DNA of 64,000 nt. It comes from an uncultured Bacteroidales bacterium. GTDB lineage: Bacteria; Bacteroidota; Bacteroidia; Bacteroidales; UBA932. The notes beneath the pieces are model-generated. The model was not told where the DNA came from, searched no databases, and worked only from the letters and a program-made list of their open reading frames with translations. Positions 1-9,086 of this stretch are shown here, one piece after another. The translations under genes were made by a program, and so were the position numbers. Location: assembly GCA_944326245.1 (NCBI GenBank), contig CALVDF010000004.1, positions 1-64,000 of the forward strand, read 5' to 3'. The number at the start of each line of letters is the position of its first letter. Position 1 is the stretch's first letter.

Positions 1-54
1 CCGGTAGAGTTTTCTGAAAATACTGATTATGATATGGTTACAATCAGGGCGTTT

Positions 55-447
55 TTAGGTTGTCAAAGTCAGGAAATGCCGCATGAGCTTCACCGTTGCA
101 GGATGGTATTTGTTGGAAGCTACGGCTACTTTGATGCCGTGGCGGCAGATTCCGGCGAGAAGTTCCGGTATGCCATCGAAAGGCCTGGTCATGTCGGCGC
201 AGTGCTCGCCGTAGTAGGGCAGGAAAAGGCTTCGGATGCGCAGGACTTCCTCCTGACTGCGGGCGTTTTCCGGCAGGGCCCGCTCGAACAGTTTGTTGAT
301 GCCGTTGCCGATAAACGATGCGATATCTGTTTCGCTGTGGACGGGCCAGCCGCAGGCCGCGAGGGCCTGATTGGTGGCGGCCGCTATGTCGGGGACGGTG
401 TAGAGCAGGGTCCCGTCGAGATCGAAGATTACCAGTTTTTTCTTCAT
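55..447 (-). pseudogene. Truncated HAD-family phosphatase (phosphoglycolate phosphatase-like)
   Basis: The N-terminal half of a HAD hydrolase is clear: nucleophile motif I FDLDGTLL about ten residues in, the cap region with GNGINKLFERALP, and motif II VASNK. Family members run to about 215 residues and end with motif III Lys and motif IV acidic residues; this frame stops after about 130 residues, so both are missing. The break is near position 75: after KLMRHF the +1 frame would continue PDFD, as expected from relatives, but reaches another stop within about ten codons. The residue after GTLL is Tyr where Asp is usual. The ATG at 447 is chosen because an upstream TTG lies inside the promoter -7 box. 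It is probably inactive. A sequencing error or contig-edge artefact is the main alternative. Confidence 0.7.
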
Positions 448-465
448 ATTTTTCTCTTTCGGCCG

Positions 466-473
466 CAAAAGTA
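466..473 (-). promoter_or_regulatory. Bacteroidetes -7 box for the truncated HAD gene
   Basis: On the minus strand this reads TACTTTTG, a perfect TAnnTTTG. It lies about 19 bases before the ATG at 447. No good -33 TTG is seen at normal spacing. Confidence 0.5.
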
Positions 474-498
474 AGAAAATGTCCTTAACTTTACGTCT

Positions 499-2844
499 AT
501 GAAAACATTCTTCAGTATATCGGTTCTGGCGGCAGTTGCCGCGGTTTTTTCATGTCCGCTTTACGCGCAGCAGGTTAACGGTCCGAAAGCCCTTGCACTG
601 GATGACCTCGGTGTGGGGATAGTGCCCGGGGAGTCAAGGGAATATTCATACAGCGACAAGGAGGCCGGCTTCTATTACGGCCAGACTTCGGCGGATGATT
701 TCGGTGAGTGGTATGCAGGATGGAACATCAGGGCCAGGAGGATATTCCAGGACTACCGGCTCTATGTGGACGGACGGATGCTGAGCCGTACCGGTGCGAC
801 TGTCACTGTCTGGCCGGACAGGCTGGAGAGGGTGTTCGGCGTGGCTACGGAGACGTTTTATCTGGCGGACAGCCGAAAGGTACTGTTCGTATCTGTCTCG
901 GATGTGGCAGGAAGCAGGATAGGCATTGAGCTGACAGGGACGACGGCAGTGCACCCCCGCATGGATGGCAATTCGGTGATATTCGAGGCGGTAGAGTCTC
1001 CCGGCGATGTGGTGCGCATATCGGCTTTCAATCCGGAGGCTGTCCTGGAGCTTGACGGGAAAGTGGCAGGGACGGGACGCAATGCGGGCGGGTTCGTGAT
1101 AACATACGGAAGTCCGGAGGAAAGTGAAGAGCTTGCCTCGCAGTTCCGGTCCGAAGGAGGACAGTGGCTGGCCGAAAGGCGTGAGAGGATGCAGAAGCTT
1201 TTGACGGACAATGCAATGCATAGCGACATCCCTTCTCTGGACAAGGCCATGGCATGGATAGGGCTGACAGCTGACGAGCTGGTGACCCGCCAGCATGGAG
1301 GCTGGGGCATGTATGCGGGCTTCCCGTGGTTCACGGATTTCTGGGGCAGGGACATGTTCATTTCCATGCCTGGAGCGGTGCTGTGTACGGGTGAGTTCGC
1401 AGTGGCACGGGACATCCTGCTGTCTTTTGCAGAATATCAGGATACCGATCCGGATTCGGAGACATACGGCCGTGTGCCCAACCGCCTGAATCTCGACGGT
1501 ATATTGTACAATACTACGGACGGGACGCCGCGTTTCGTGATACAGGCCTACGAGTATCTGATGTACACGGGAGACAGCAGTTTCATAAGGCAGATCTATC
1601 CGAGCGTGGAGATAGCCACGGAAGCCTCGATCGAGCTGTATACAGACAGGAACGGTTATCTGACCCACGCTGATGCGGATACGTGGATGGATGCCAAGCG
1701 TCAGGGCAAGTATCCGTGCTCGCCCCGCGGGGACAGGGCTGTGGACATCCAGGCGCTGTGGTACAGGCAGCTTGCATGTTCCGCGGAGATGGCCAGGTAC
1801 ATGGGCGATGACCGCAAGGCGGACAGGTGGGAGGCGCTGGCAGCAAAGCTCCGCAGGAATTTTGAAAAGGATTTCACGGATGCGGGCGGAAACATGGTCT
1901 ACGACCATCTGAATGCAGACGGTACTCCGGACATGCAGTTGAGGCCCAATACGATATATGCACATGAACTGATCCGGGACACACTGCTGAGGATGAAGGA
2001 TACCCGCAGGACATGGGAGCATCTGGTCTATCCGTGGGGCGTGTCCAGTCTCGACCAGAATGACGGACAGTTCCATCCGTGGCACGAGCAGTGGCACCGC
2101 TATCACAAGGACGACGCCTACCACAACGGTACGGTATGGCTGTGGCTCAACGGACAGGCGATGCAGCGCATGGTCGAATACGGACAGCAGGATCTGGCTT
2201 TCAGGCTGTTTTCCAACATGAACCGGCAGGCTCTGGACGAAGGGGCGGTCGGCAGCCTTTCGGAATGTGCAGATGCATGGCCGCGTCCGGGCAATACATG
2301 GGTGCGGCGCTCCGGTACGTTTCTCCAGGCATGGAGCAATGCGGAGCATATCCGCGTATGGAGCCAGTATTTCCTGGGAGTGCGGCCGGATATGCTGGCC
2401 CGCCGGATAGAGCTGCAGCCGCGTATCCCTTCTGCGGTCTCCAGTCTGGACCAGCGCGTGTGTGTCGGGGACGGGGCGGTCCTTTGCCGGTTCCGCAGGG
2501 CTTCGGACGGCTCCTGCGAATACAGGTATTCGTGGACAGGTTCCGGAGAGGTGGACCTGTCGGTCTCTGTCGGCTGCCATGTACCTTTCACCGTGAAGGT
2601 ACCGCAAGGCAGCATGCTGGTGCTTCAGGAGGAAGGGGATACCATGTCTGTCAGACTTTATGCCGATGACGGTACTGTCCTGTATACAGCTGTCGCAGAT
2701 ACTGACCGTCAGCTGTCGGACAGGCAGAAAGAGTACGACTGTTTCTTTGAAGGTACTGACTTTGCCAGACCCGATTACCGCGAGGACCTCAAGTCCATGT
2801 CCCGCTATTTCGATCCTCCGCTGGATTATCAGAGCGTAGAATAA
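499..2844 (+). CDS. Secreted glycogen-debranching-enzyme-like amylo-alpha-1,6-glucosidase
   Basis: A 781-residue protein with an N-terminal signal peptide (cleavage near YAQ, about residue 24), so it should act in the periplasm or at the outer membrane. Residues about 230-690 look like the (alpha/alpha)6-barrel C-terminal domain of archaeal/bacterial glycogen debranching enzymes, with WFTDFWGRD at about 277-285 and the acidic CADAWPRPGNT segment near 590. The N-terminal part resembles the beta-rich substrate-binding domain of the same family. Expected activity is hydrolysis of alpha-1,6 branches or a related alpha-glucoside. The next gene, a secreted esterase, follows after 21 bases and is probably cotranscribed. 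Exact substrate cannot be read from sequence. Confidence 0.75.
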   Translation: MKTFFSISVLAAVAAVFSCPLYAQQVNGPKALALDDLGVGIVPGESREYSYSDKEAGFYYGQTSADDFGEWYAGWNIRARRIFQDYRLYVDGRMLSRTGATVTVWPDRLERVFGVATETFYLADSRKVLFVSVSDVAGSRIGIELTGTTAVHPRMDGNSVIFEAVESPGDVVRISAFNPEAVLELDGKVAGTGRNAGGFVITYGSPEESEELASQFRSEGGQWLAERRERMQKLLTDNAMHSDIPSLDKAMAWIGLTADELVTRQHGGWGMYAGFPWFTDFWGRDMFISMPGAVLCTGEFAVARDILLSFAEYQDTDPDSETYGRVPNRLNLDGILYNTTDGTPRFVIQAYEYLMYTGDSSFIRQIYPSVEIATEASIELYTDRNGYLTHADADTWMDAKRQGKYPCSPRGDRAVDIQALWYRQLACSAEMARYMGDDRKADRWEALAAKLRRNFEKDFTDAGGNMVYDHLNADGTPDMQLRPNTIYAHELIRDTLLRMKDTRRTWEHLVYPWGVSSLDQNDGQFHPWHEQWHRYHKDDAYHNGTVWLWLNGQAMQRMVEYGQQDLAFRLFSNMNRQALDEGAVGSLSECADAWPRPGNTWVRRSGTFLQAWSNAEHIRVWSQYFLGVRPDMLARRIELQPRIPSAVSSLDQRVCVGDGAVLCRFRRASDGSCEYRYSWTGSGEVDLSVSVGCHVPFTVKVPQGSMLVLQEEGDTMSVRLYADDGTVLYTAVADTDRQLSDRQKEYDCFFEGTDFARPDYREDLKSMSRYFDPPLDYQSVE

Positions 2845-2865
2845 AACATTGAAAATTAATATTAT

Positions 2866-4077
2866 ATGAAAAGAAATCCTATCATTGTCTGCGCCTTCGC
2901 ACTCATGTTGCTTTCTGCCGGAGCGGCAGGCGCACAGCAGGCTATCAATTCTGCGCCTGCGGTCACATCTCCTGAAGTACATCCCGACGGCAGGGTGACT
3001 TTCCGTATCTTCGCCCCCAAGGCCGTGGAAGTATGGGTCGAGGGAGACTTTCTGTCCGATTCGCTTCAGGATGAAGCCCAGGGCAGTTACAGGGCCGAGC
3101 TGCGGGAAGGTCAGGACGGAGTGTGGGAGCATACCACGCCACCCCTGCGGTCAGAGCTGTACAGCTATACCTTCAGTGTGGACGGCCTGAAGACTCTCGA
3201 CATGTCCAATGTGTTCATAAAGAGGGATGTGTCATCTCTTGTCAATTATTTTATCGTGCCCGGCACTCCGGGGGATCTGTACACTGCGCAGGACGTACCT
3301 CACGGGACTGTCTCCAAAGTGTGGTATGAAAGCCCTACATTGGGAACGTACCGCCGGATGACTGTGTACACCCCTGCAGGGTACGGGAGCGGCAAGGAAA
3401 AGTATCCTGTCCTTTATCTGCTTCACGGTATGGGAGGAGACGAAGATGCATGGTGCGATCTGGGACGGGCTGTCGAGATACTTGACAATCTCATGGCATC
3501 AGGAAAGTGCGTACCGATGATAGTAGTGATGCCCAACGGTCACGTGTCCGATGATGCGGCACCAGGTGCGGGTCCTGGAGGACTTGTGCAGCCTTCTTTC
3601 AGCAGGGCGGACTATGCGGCAAGTACCATGGAGGAGTCCTTCCCTGATATCATGAAGTACGTGGAGCAGCACTACAGGGTGATCAGGGACAAGGCTTCGA
3701 GGGCGATAGCCGGTCTGTCCATGGGAGGACGCCACGCCATGCGCATATCGATGATGTATCCGGACTTGTTCGACTATATAGGACTGTTCTCTGCCGCCGT
3801 GCAGCCCAGCATCAAGAGGACAGACCCTCTTCCTTCCGCCCCTTCAGGCCCTTACGGAGATATCGAAGAGGCTCTGGGTGTGCAGTTCTCCAGGCAGCCC
3901 AGGCTGTACTGGATCGGTGTCGGCGACGGTGACTTCCTGTATCAGTTCAATGTGGACTATCACCTGTTCCTGGAGAGCAAGGGGTGGCCATGTGTCTATT
4001 ACGAGAGCGGGGAGGGCCATATCTGGCGCAACTGGAGAATATATCTTACCGAATTCCTGCCTCTTCTGTTTCAGTAG
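2866..4077 (+). CDS. Secreted CE1-type esterase with N-terminal Ig-like (E-set) domain
   Basis: A 403-residue protein with a signal peptide ending near AGAQQ. Residues about 35-125 form an early-set/CBM48-like domain (VTFRIFAPKAVEVWVEGDF). Residues about 150-403 are an esterase-D/feruloyl-esterase alpha/beta hydrolase: LYLLHGMGG oxyanion region, nucleophile elbow GLSMGG with Ser285, and the likely catalytic His in GEGHIW near 389. This architecture is common in Bacteroidales polysaccharide loci, where it removes acyl groups from glycans. It lies 21 bases after the debranching-like glycosidase. The last 32 bases overlap the convergent glycerate kinase gene tail to tail. Confidence 0.8.
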   Translation: MKRNPIIVCAFALMLLSAGAAGAQQAINSAPAVTSPEVHPDGRVTFRIFAPKAVEVWVEGDFLSDSLQDEAQGSYRAELREGQDGVWEHTTPPLRSELYSYTFSVDGLKTLDMSNVFIKRDVSSLVNYFIVPGTPGDLYTAQDVPHGTVSKVWYESPTLGTYRRMTVYTPAGYGSGKEKYPVLYLLHGMGGDEDAWCDLGRAVEILDNLMASGKCVPMIVVMPNGHVSDDAAPGAGPGGLVQPSFSRADYAASTMEESFPDIMKYVEQHYRVIRDKASRAIAGLSMGGRHAMRISMMYPDLFDYIGLFSAAVQPSIKRTDPLPSAPSGPYGDIEEALGVQFSRQPRLYWIGVGDGDFLYQFNVDYHLFLESKGWPCVYYESGEGHIWRNWRIYLTEFLPLLFQ

Positions 4078-5233
4078 AAATTGCAGCAGCCAGCTCCGTG
4101 CGGATGATGTCCGGGGCATCGGTGAAAGGGTCTTTGTCCCGTATGCCGGACGAAGATATTTCGATTATGCGGGAGATGCCCATGCCGGCAGTGATGCCTG
4201 ACGGTACACGGCATCTCCCTGTTACTATCCACAGCGGTTTTGAATGCCTGCGGCAGATGTCAGCAATGCCTGACGGCAGTTTCCCGGTGAGGGAAGACAT
4301 GTCGAAACGTCCTTCGCCTGTAATCGCCAGGTCTGCAGACGCTATCTCTTCTTCGAGGTGCAGCATGGACGAGAACACTTTCCAGCCTTGGGTGATTTCC
4401 GCTCCCAGGGCGGCCTTGAGTGCATATCCTGTACCTCCGGCTGCACCTGCCCCGGGAAAGTCGGGTACGCCCAGGACTTTGACCCAGTTCTGCATGGCGT
4501 GCTCGAAAAGCGGGACATCCTGTTTGCGGCATCCTTTCTGCGGGCCGTAGACGGATGTGGCCCCGTCCGGTCCGAGCAGAGGGCTTGAAACGTCGGAAGC
4601 GACAGTAATGGCTGTCTGGCGCAAGTGCGGACAGATATCGGCCACGGACCGGTCGGATGCCGAGTCTATGCCGCTGATAAATGTGGGTATATCCTTGTTC
4701 CTGAACGGGTTCTGGTTTGAAAATGACCAGCCGAGTGCCGTCAGCATGCCGAATCCTCCGTCGTTGGTACCGCTCCCTCCTATGGCAAGCAGTATTTTCC
4801 TGGCACTGTAATCCTCTATTGCCGACCTTATCGTCACCCCCAGCCCGTAAGTGGTGGAACGCAGCAGGTAGCGTTTCTCCCTGTGTACCATGTTCAGTCC
4901 GCATACCGATGCCATCTCGATGAATGCCGACACGGTGCCGTCTTCGTCCCGATACAGCAGTACAGGGGCCTGGATCCCGGAACCGAGATGATTGACGCTC
5001 GGAATGAAGACCTTTCTGTAGTCCCTGCCGCTCTCCCTCAGGGCCCTTTCCATCACTCCCATGCTGCCTTCCCCTCCGTCCGCCATCGGCCGGAGCAGTA
5101 TTTCCGGCTGTGCCGCTCCTGAATCCAGATATCCCTGTACGATCCCGTCACGTATGGCCTCCGAGGCCTGTGCCGCGGTCATGGATCCCTTGAACTTGTC
5201 TGTAGCGATTACAATTTTGCCAAAAACAGTCAT
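4046..5233 (-). CDS. Glycerate kinase (GlxK/GarK family)
   Basis: A 395-residue cytoplasmic kinase that phosphorylates glycerate to phosphoglycerate, matching the type-1 glycerate kinase family throughout. The N-terminus IVIATDKFKGSMTA, the PMADGGEGS motif near residue 50, GGSGTNDGGFG near 150, and AGAAGGTGYAL and TGEGRFD in the C-terminal half are all present. Length is normal (about 375-395). It is transcribed leftward from a promoter interleaved with that of the S46 peptidase gene, and its 3' end runs 32 bases into the esterase gene. 2- versus 3-phosphoglycerate as product is not decided here. Confidence 0.9.
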   Translation of the reverse strand: MTVFGKIVIATDKFKGSMTAAQASEAIRDGIVQGYLDSGAAQPEILLRPMADGGEGSMGVMERALRESGRDYRKVFIPSVNHLGSGIQAPVLLYRDEDGTVSAFIEMASVCGLNMVHREKRYLLRSTTYGLGVTIRSAIEDYSARKILLAIGGSGTNDGGFGMLTALGWSFSNQNPFRNKDIPTFISGIDSASDRSVADICPHLRQTAITVASDVSSPLLGPDGATSVYGPQKGCRKQDVPLFEHAMQNWVKVLGVPDFPGAGAAGGTGYALKAALGAEITQGWKVFSSMLHLEEEIASADLAITGEGRFDMSSLTGKLPSGIADICRRHSKPLWIVTGRCRVPSGITAGMGISRIIEISSSGIRDKDPFTDAPDIIRTELAAAISTETEEAGIR

Positions 5234-5249
5234 AATATATTTATATTTG
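5215..5249 (+). promoter_or_regulatory. Promoter of the S46 peptidase gene
   Basis: A TTTTG -33 element (5215-5219) is followed by 22 bases and a perfect -7 box TATATTTG (5242-5249). The predicted start near 5256 leaves a leader of about 20 bases before the ATG at 5278. Confidence 0.65.
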
Positions 5250-5253
5250 TGTC

Positions 5254-5261
5254 CAAATTTA
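5254..5261 (-). promoter_or_regulatory. -7 box of the glycerate kinase gene
   Basis: On the minus strand this reads TAAATTTG, a perfect TAnnTTTG, 20 bases before the ATG at 5233. It lies only four bases from the opposite-strand -7 box of the S46 gene, so the two divergent promoters overlap. Confidence 0.5.
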
Positions 5262-5277
5262 AAAACTTTCAGAAAAA

Positions 5278-7428
5278 ATGAAAAAATCTAAATTATTATG
5301 TTTGATCTTGCTGCTTCTTCCTCTGATGCCCGTAAAGGCTGACGAGGGTATGTGGCTGCTGCCCCTGCTGGAAAAGATGAACAGCGGGAAGATGACTGAG
5401 TTGGGATTTGAAATCACACCTCAGCAGATATATGACATCAACAATTCTTCGCTGAAGGACGCTATCGTAATCTTCGGCGGCGGATGTACCGGTGAGATCG
5501 TGTCCGACCAGGGACTGCTCTTCACCAACCACCACTGCGGCTTCGGTACCATTCAGAGCCTCAGCTCCGTGGAACACAACTATCTCCGTGACGGCTACTG
5601 GGCCCTCAGCCTCGACGAGGAACTGCCCGCACCGGGCCTCAGCGTGAGGTTCCTCGAGAGCTTCACCGATGTGACGGCCGATGTAAACAAGGCTCTGGCC
5701 AAGGCCAAGACCTCCGAGGACAAGGAGAAGGCCATGACCAAGCTCGAGAACAAGCTCGCCAAGAAGGCCGGCTGCGACGGTAAGTTCGTGGTCGGAGGCA
5801 TCAACTCGTTCTACGGCGGAAACACCTACTATTTCATCGTGTACAAGGTGTTCAGGGACGTGCGCTTTGTGGGTGCTCCCCCTCAGGCCATCGGTAAGTT
5901 CGGTGCCGACACCGACAACTGGATGTGGCCCCGTCACACCGGAGACTTCTCCATCTTCCGCGTGTACGCAGACCAGAACAACAACCCCGCCGAGTACTCC
6001 GAGAACAACGTGCCCTATACCCCGAAACAGTATCTGAAGGTGTCCCTCGCCGGTTACGAGGAGGGTTCTCCCGCCATGATTATGGGATACCCCGGCTCAA
6101 CCAACCGTTTCATGACTGCTTCCGAGCTGCGTGAGACCACCGAGAAGAACGAGGCTGCCATCAAGGTGCGCACCCTCCGTCAGGATGTGCTGATGGCCGA
6201 CATGGAGGCAGATCCCAAGATTATGCTTCAGTACGCCAGCAAGTACGCCGGCTCGTCCAACGGCTGGAAGAAGTGGATCGGCATGAACGAGACCTTCGCA
6301 AAGCTCGGAGTCGAGGCACGCCGCGCCGCTGAGGAACAGGCATTCACCGAGTGGGTCAATGCCGGTGGCGAGGAGCGTATCGCCCGTTACGGCAAGGCTC
6401 TCGAGAACATCAACGCTGCTGTCGAGGGACGCAAGGCCGACTATATCCTGATGACCTACATCAATGAGAGCATAGGCAATATAGAGCTGGTGAGCGTAGC
6501 AGGCAACAACCGCAGGATTTCCAAGGCCCTGGCCGAGAAGGATCCCGCCGAGAAGGAGAAGCTGCTGGCAGACGTGAACAGCCGTCTCGAATCATTCTAC
6601 GAGGACTATTCCATGCCTACAGACAAAAAAGTGGCTGTTGCTATGATTCAGCTGCTCAGGGAGAGCATTCCCGCAGATCAACTGCCTTCGTTCTACAAGG
6701 ACATCGACAGCAGGTTCGGCGGTGATATCAATGCATTCGTAGAAGATTTGTACGCCACATCCGCCTTCACATCTCTTGAGAAGGCTCAGGCTGCCATAGC
6801 TGCCGGAGATGTGACCGCCATCAACAATGATCCTGCCGTCAAGGTACGCGGCTCTTATCTCGAGGCTTCCATTCCTCATGCCACGAAGTTCGTTTCTTAC
6901 GCCGAGCAGTTCGCCCAGGGTAAGAAGGATTATATCGCAGGTACTCTTGAGATGCGTGAGGGCGAGGCCATCTATCCCGATGCCAACTTCACTATGCGTC
7001 TGACCTACGGTACAGTGATGCCCTACTATCCCCGTGACGCCGTTTTCTACAACTACTACACCACCCTCAAGGGCGTGATGGAGAAGGAAGACCCGAATAA
7101 CTGGGAGTTCGTAGTGCCCGAGAAGCTGAAAGAGCTGTACGAGGCCAAGGATTTCGGCCGCTATGCCAATGAAAACGGCGAGATGCCCGTGGCCTTCATC
7201 TCCAACCTCGACATTACCGGCGGTAACTCCGGCTCTCCTATCATGAACGGCCGCGGCGAGCTAATCGGCCTGGCCTTCGACGGCAACTGGGAGTCCATGA
7301 GCGGTGACATCATCTTCGAGCCCGAGCTCCAGAGGTGCATCAGCGTGGATATCCGCTACGTCCTCTTCATCATCGAGAAGTTAGGCGGAGCCACCAATCT
7401 GATCGACGAGCTGGATATCGTTGAATAA
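5278..7428 (+). CDS. S46 family dipeptidyl-peptidase, DPP7-like
   Basis: A 716-residue secreted serine peptidase with a signal peptide (about 1-21) and the mature start ADEGMWLLP typical of S46. Catalytic elements are TNHHC (His85/86), the Asp region DNWMWPRHTGDF, and GGNSGSP with Ser651. In characterised enzymes the residue 18 positions after the Ser sets P1 specificity: Arg in DPP11 (acidic P1), Gly in DPP7 (hydrophobic P1). Here it is Gly669 in AFDGNW, so a DPP7-like preference is inferred. It should release dipeptides from peptides in the periplasm. Mrp follows after 17 bases, then the ECF/SusCD locus. The central part uses mostly C- and G-ending codons, which fits high expression. Confidence 0.9.
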   Translation: MKKSKLLCLILLLLPLMPVKADEGMWLLPLLEKMNSGKMTELGFEITPQQIYDINNSSLKDAIVIFGGGCTGEIVSDQGLLFTNHHCGFGTIQSLSSVEHNYLRDGYWALSLDEELPAPGLSVRFLESFTDVTADVNKALAKAKTSEDKEKAMTKLENKLAKKAGCDGKFVVGGINSFYGGNTYYFIVYKVFRDVRFVGAPPQAIGKFGADTDNWMWPRHTGDFSIFRVYADQNNNPAEYSENNVPYTPKQYLKVSLAGYEEGSPAMIMGYPGSTNRFMTASELRETTEKNEAAIKVRTLRQDVLMADMEADPKIMLQYASKYAGSSNGWKKWIGMNETFAKLGVEARRAAEEQAFTEWVNAGGEERIARYGKALENINAAVEGRKADYILMTYINESIGNIELVSVAGNNRRISKALAEKDPAEKEKLLADVNSRLESFYEDYSMPTDKKVAVAMIQLLRESIPADQLPSFYKDIDSRFGGDINAFVEDLYATSAFTSLEKAQAAIAAGDVTAINNDPAVKVRGSYLEASIPHATKFVSYAEQFAQGKKDYIAGTLEMREGEAIYPDANFTMRLTYGTVMPYYPRDAVFYNYYTTLKGVMEKEDPNNWEFVVPEKLKELYEAKDFGRYANENGEMPVAFISNLDITGGNSGSPIMNGRGELIGLAFDGNWESMSGDIIFEPELQRCISVDIRYVLFIIEKLGGATNLIDELDIVE

Positions 7429-7445
7429 TTAACCTGTACACGGAA

Positions 7446-8516
7446 ATGATTTTAGAAACACTTTCAAAGATCATTCATCCGGCGGCTGACAAGGACATCG
7501 TCTCCCTCGGTCTCGTCGAGGACATCAAGCTCTTCGACGGGAACGGGGCTGCCGTCGAACCCACGGATCCGCAGGCCGGAGAAAAGGCCGTGCTGGTACG
7601 CTTCAAGCTGGTAGTGCCTTCTCCCGATCCGCTTCTGGCATCTGTCAAGAAGGAGTGTGAGAAGGCGATGGCCGCCGAGTTCCCTCATGCCAAGATTTCC
7701 ATCATAGAGCTGGTACGGGAGCGCAAGCCTACCAAGAAGACGGTCAACGAGCTGGACGACACCCAGCTCCGGGGCATCGGCAAGATCATCGCCATAGCCT
7801 CCGGCAAGGGTGGAGTGGGCAAGTCCACTGTCTCGGTCAACCTGGCCGTGGCTCTGTCCCTGAAGGGATACCGCGTAGGTCTGGTGGATGCGGATGTCTA
7901 CGGACCCTCCATCCCCAAGATGACCGGCACGGAGGGCCAGGTGCCCTACATGGATGAGGAGAAGGACCTGATAGTTCCCCTCGAGAAGTGGGGCATCAAG
8001 CTGCTCTCCATCGGTCACCTCGTGGCACCCGAGCAGGCCCTGATATGGCGCGGACCCATGGCCAGCAACGCCATGAAGCAGATAGTCATGCAGGTGGACT
8101 GGGGCGAACTGGACTACTTGCTCATAGACCTGCCTCCCGGAACGGGCGACATCCATATCTCGATGGTGCATGACATCCCCCTGACCGGAGCTGTCATCGT
8201 CACCACTCCCCAGCAGGTGGCCATTGCCGACGTGATAAAGAGCATCAACATGTTCCGCCACAAGGACGTGAACGTGCCGATACTCGGACTGGTCGAGAAC
8301 ATGGCCTGGTTCACCCCCGCGGAGCATCCCGAAGAGAAGTACTACATCTTCGGCAAGGACGGCGGCAGGAAGATGGCGGAGGAACTGAATATCCCGCTTC
8401 TGGGCAGCATTCCCATCTACATGTCAGTAGAGGAGGGCGGAGACGCCGGCAGGCCCGCCGCATTCTCCGACGGTCCGGATGCCGCTGCCTTTGCTGCCAT
8501 CGCCGACAAGCTGTAA
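7446..8516 (+). CDS. mrp: Mrp/NBP35-family P-loop ATPase (Fe-S cluster carrier)
   Basis: A 356-residue cytosolic protein with an N-terminal MIP18-like domain (about 1-95) and an Mrp/ApbC ATPase domain. The deviant Walker A GKGGVGKST is at 120-128, followed by DADVYGPSIPKM and DLPPGTGD. Family members hold and transfer Fe-S clusters. The C-terminal CxxC used by many Mrp proteins to bind the cluster is absent: the corresponding segment reads NMAWFTPAEHP. It lies 17 bases after the S46 gene and 15 bases before the ECF sigma gene, so the three may share a transcript. Confidence 0.9.
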   Translation: MILETLSKIIHPAADKDIVSLGLVEDIKLFDGNGAAVEPTDPQAGEKAVLVRFKLVVPSPDPLLASVKKECEKAMAAEFPHAKISIIELVRERKPTKKTVNELDDTQLRGIGKIIAIASGKGGVGKSTVSVNLAVALSLKGYRVGLVDADVYGPSIPKMTGTEGQVPYMDEEKDLIVPLEKWGIKLLSIGHLVAPEQALIWRGPMASNAMKQIVMQVDWGELDYLLIDLPPGTGDIHISMVHDIPLTGAVIVTTPQQVAIADVIKSINMFRHKDVNVPILGLVENMAWFTPAEHPEEKYYIFGKDGGRKMAEELNIPLLGSIPIYMSVEEGGDAGRPAAFSDGPDAAAFAAIADKL

Positions 8517-8531
8517 ACTGCAGATCAGCTT

Positions 8532-9071
8532 ATGGCCAATATCGCAGAGGACATACGTAATGGAGACGGGAAGGCGTTCGAGGTGTTCTACCGCCTGGAA
8601 TACAACAATCTCGTACACTTCATTACAAGTTATATCTGCGACAGCGAGAAGGCCCGCGACCTGGCCCAGGACGTCCTGTGTACGGTGTGGGAGAAGCGCT
8701 GTTCCATACGGCCTGATTCGAATCTCCGCGCATGGGTCTTTACCATAGCCAGGAACCGGACCCTGAATTTTCTGAAGGAGAAGAAACTGTTTTCCGATCC
8801 TTCCCTTACGAGTGTTTTGGAAGAAAGGACAGCTGCCCTCGAGGACCCGTCAGTGGAACATCTGATAGACTCGCTGGAGCTGTCCTCTTTAATTAGGAAG
8901 ACATTCGATTCCCTGCCTGACACCGCCAGGGACACCTTCCACATGAGCCGGCTCGACGGCATGACCAACAGGGAGATATCCGCGAAAAAGGGACTCAGCG
9001 TCAAAGCTGTGGAATATCACATCAAGATCTCGCTGCGGCATTTCCGCAACAGGCTGAAAGAATATCTGTAG
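8532..9071 (+). CDS. ECF sigma factor of the SusCD locus
   Basis: A 179-residue RNA polymerase sigma factor with region 2 (about 20-85, including DLAQDVLCTVWEKR) and region 4 (about 120-175, with MTNREISAKKGLSVKAVEYH). This is the Bacteroidales RpoE-like class paired with FecR anti-sigma factors. The FecR gene follows 80 bases downstream, then SusC/SusD. The known mode is that a SusC-type receiver with an N-terminal signalling domain senses its substrate, relays to FecR, and frees the sigma factor. The start codon is 15 bases after mrp. Confidence 0.9.
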   Translation: MANIAEDIRNGDGKAFEVFYRLEYNNLVHFITSYICDSEKARDLAQDVLCTVWEKRCSIRPDSNLRAWVFTIARNRTLNFLKEKKLFSDPSLTSVLEERTAALEDPSVEHLIDSLELSSLIRKTFDSLPDTARDTFHMSRLDGMTNREISAKKGLSVKAVEYHIKISLRHFRNRLKEYL

Positions 9072-9086
9072 TGAAAATTTTTGAAA

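Noticed and set aside
646-3132. An 828-codon open frame on the minus strand across the debranching-like gene
   Set aside because: It is antisense to a gene with signal peptide and clear family motifs, its protein has no recognisable domain and is rich in His/Arg/Pro as expected from a mirrored frame in GC-rich DNA.
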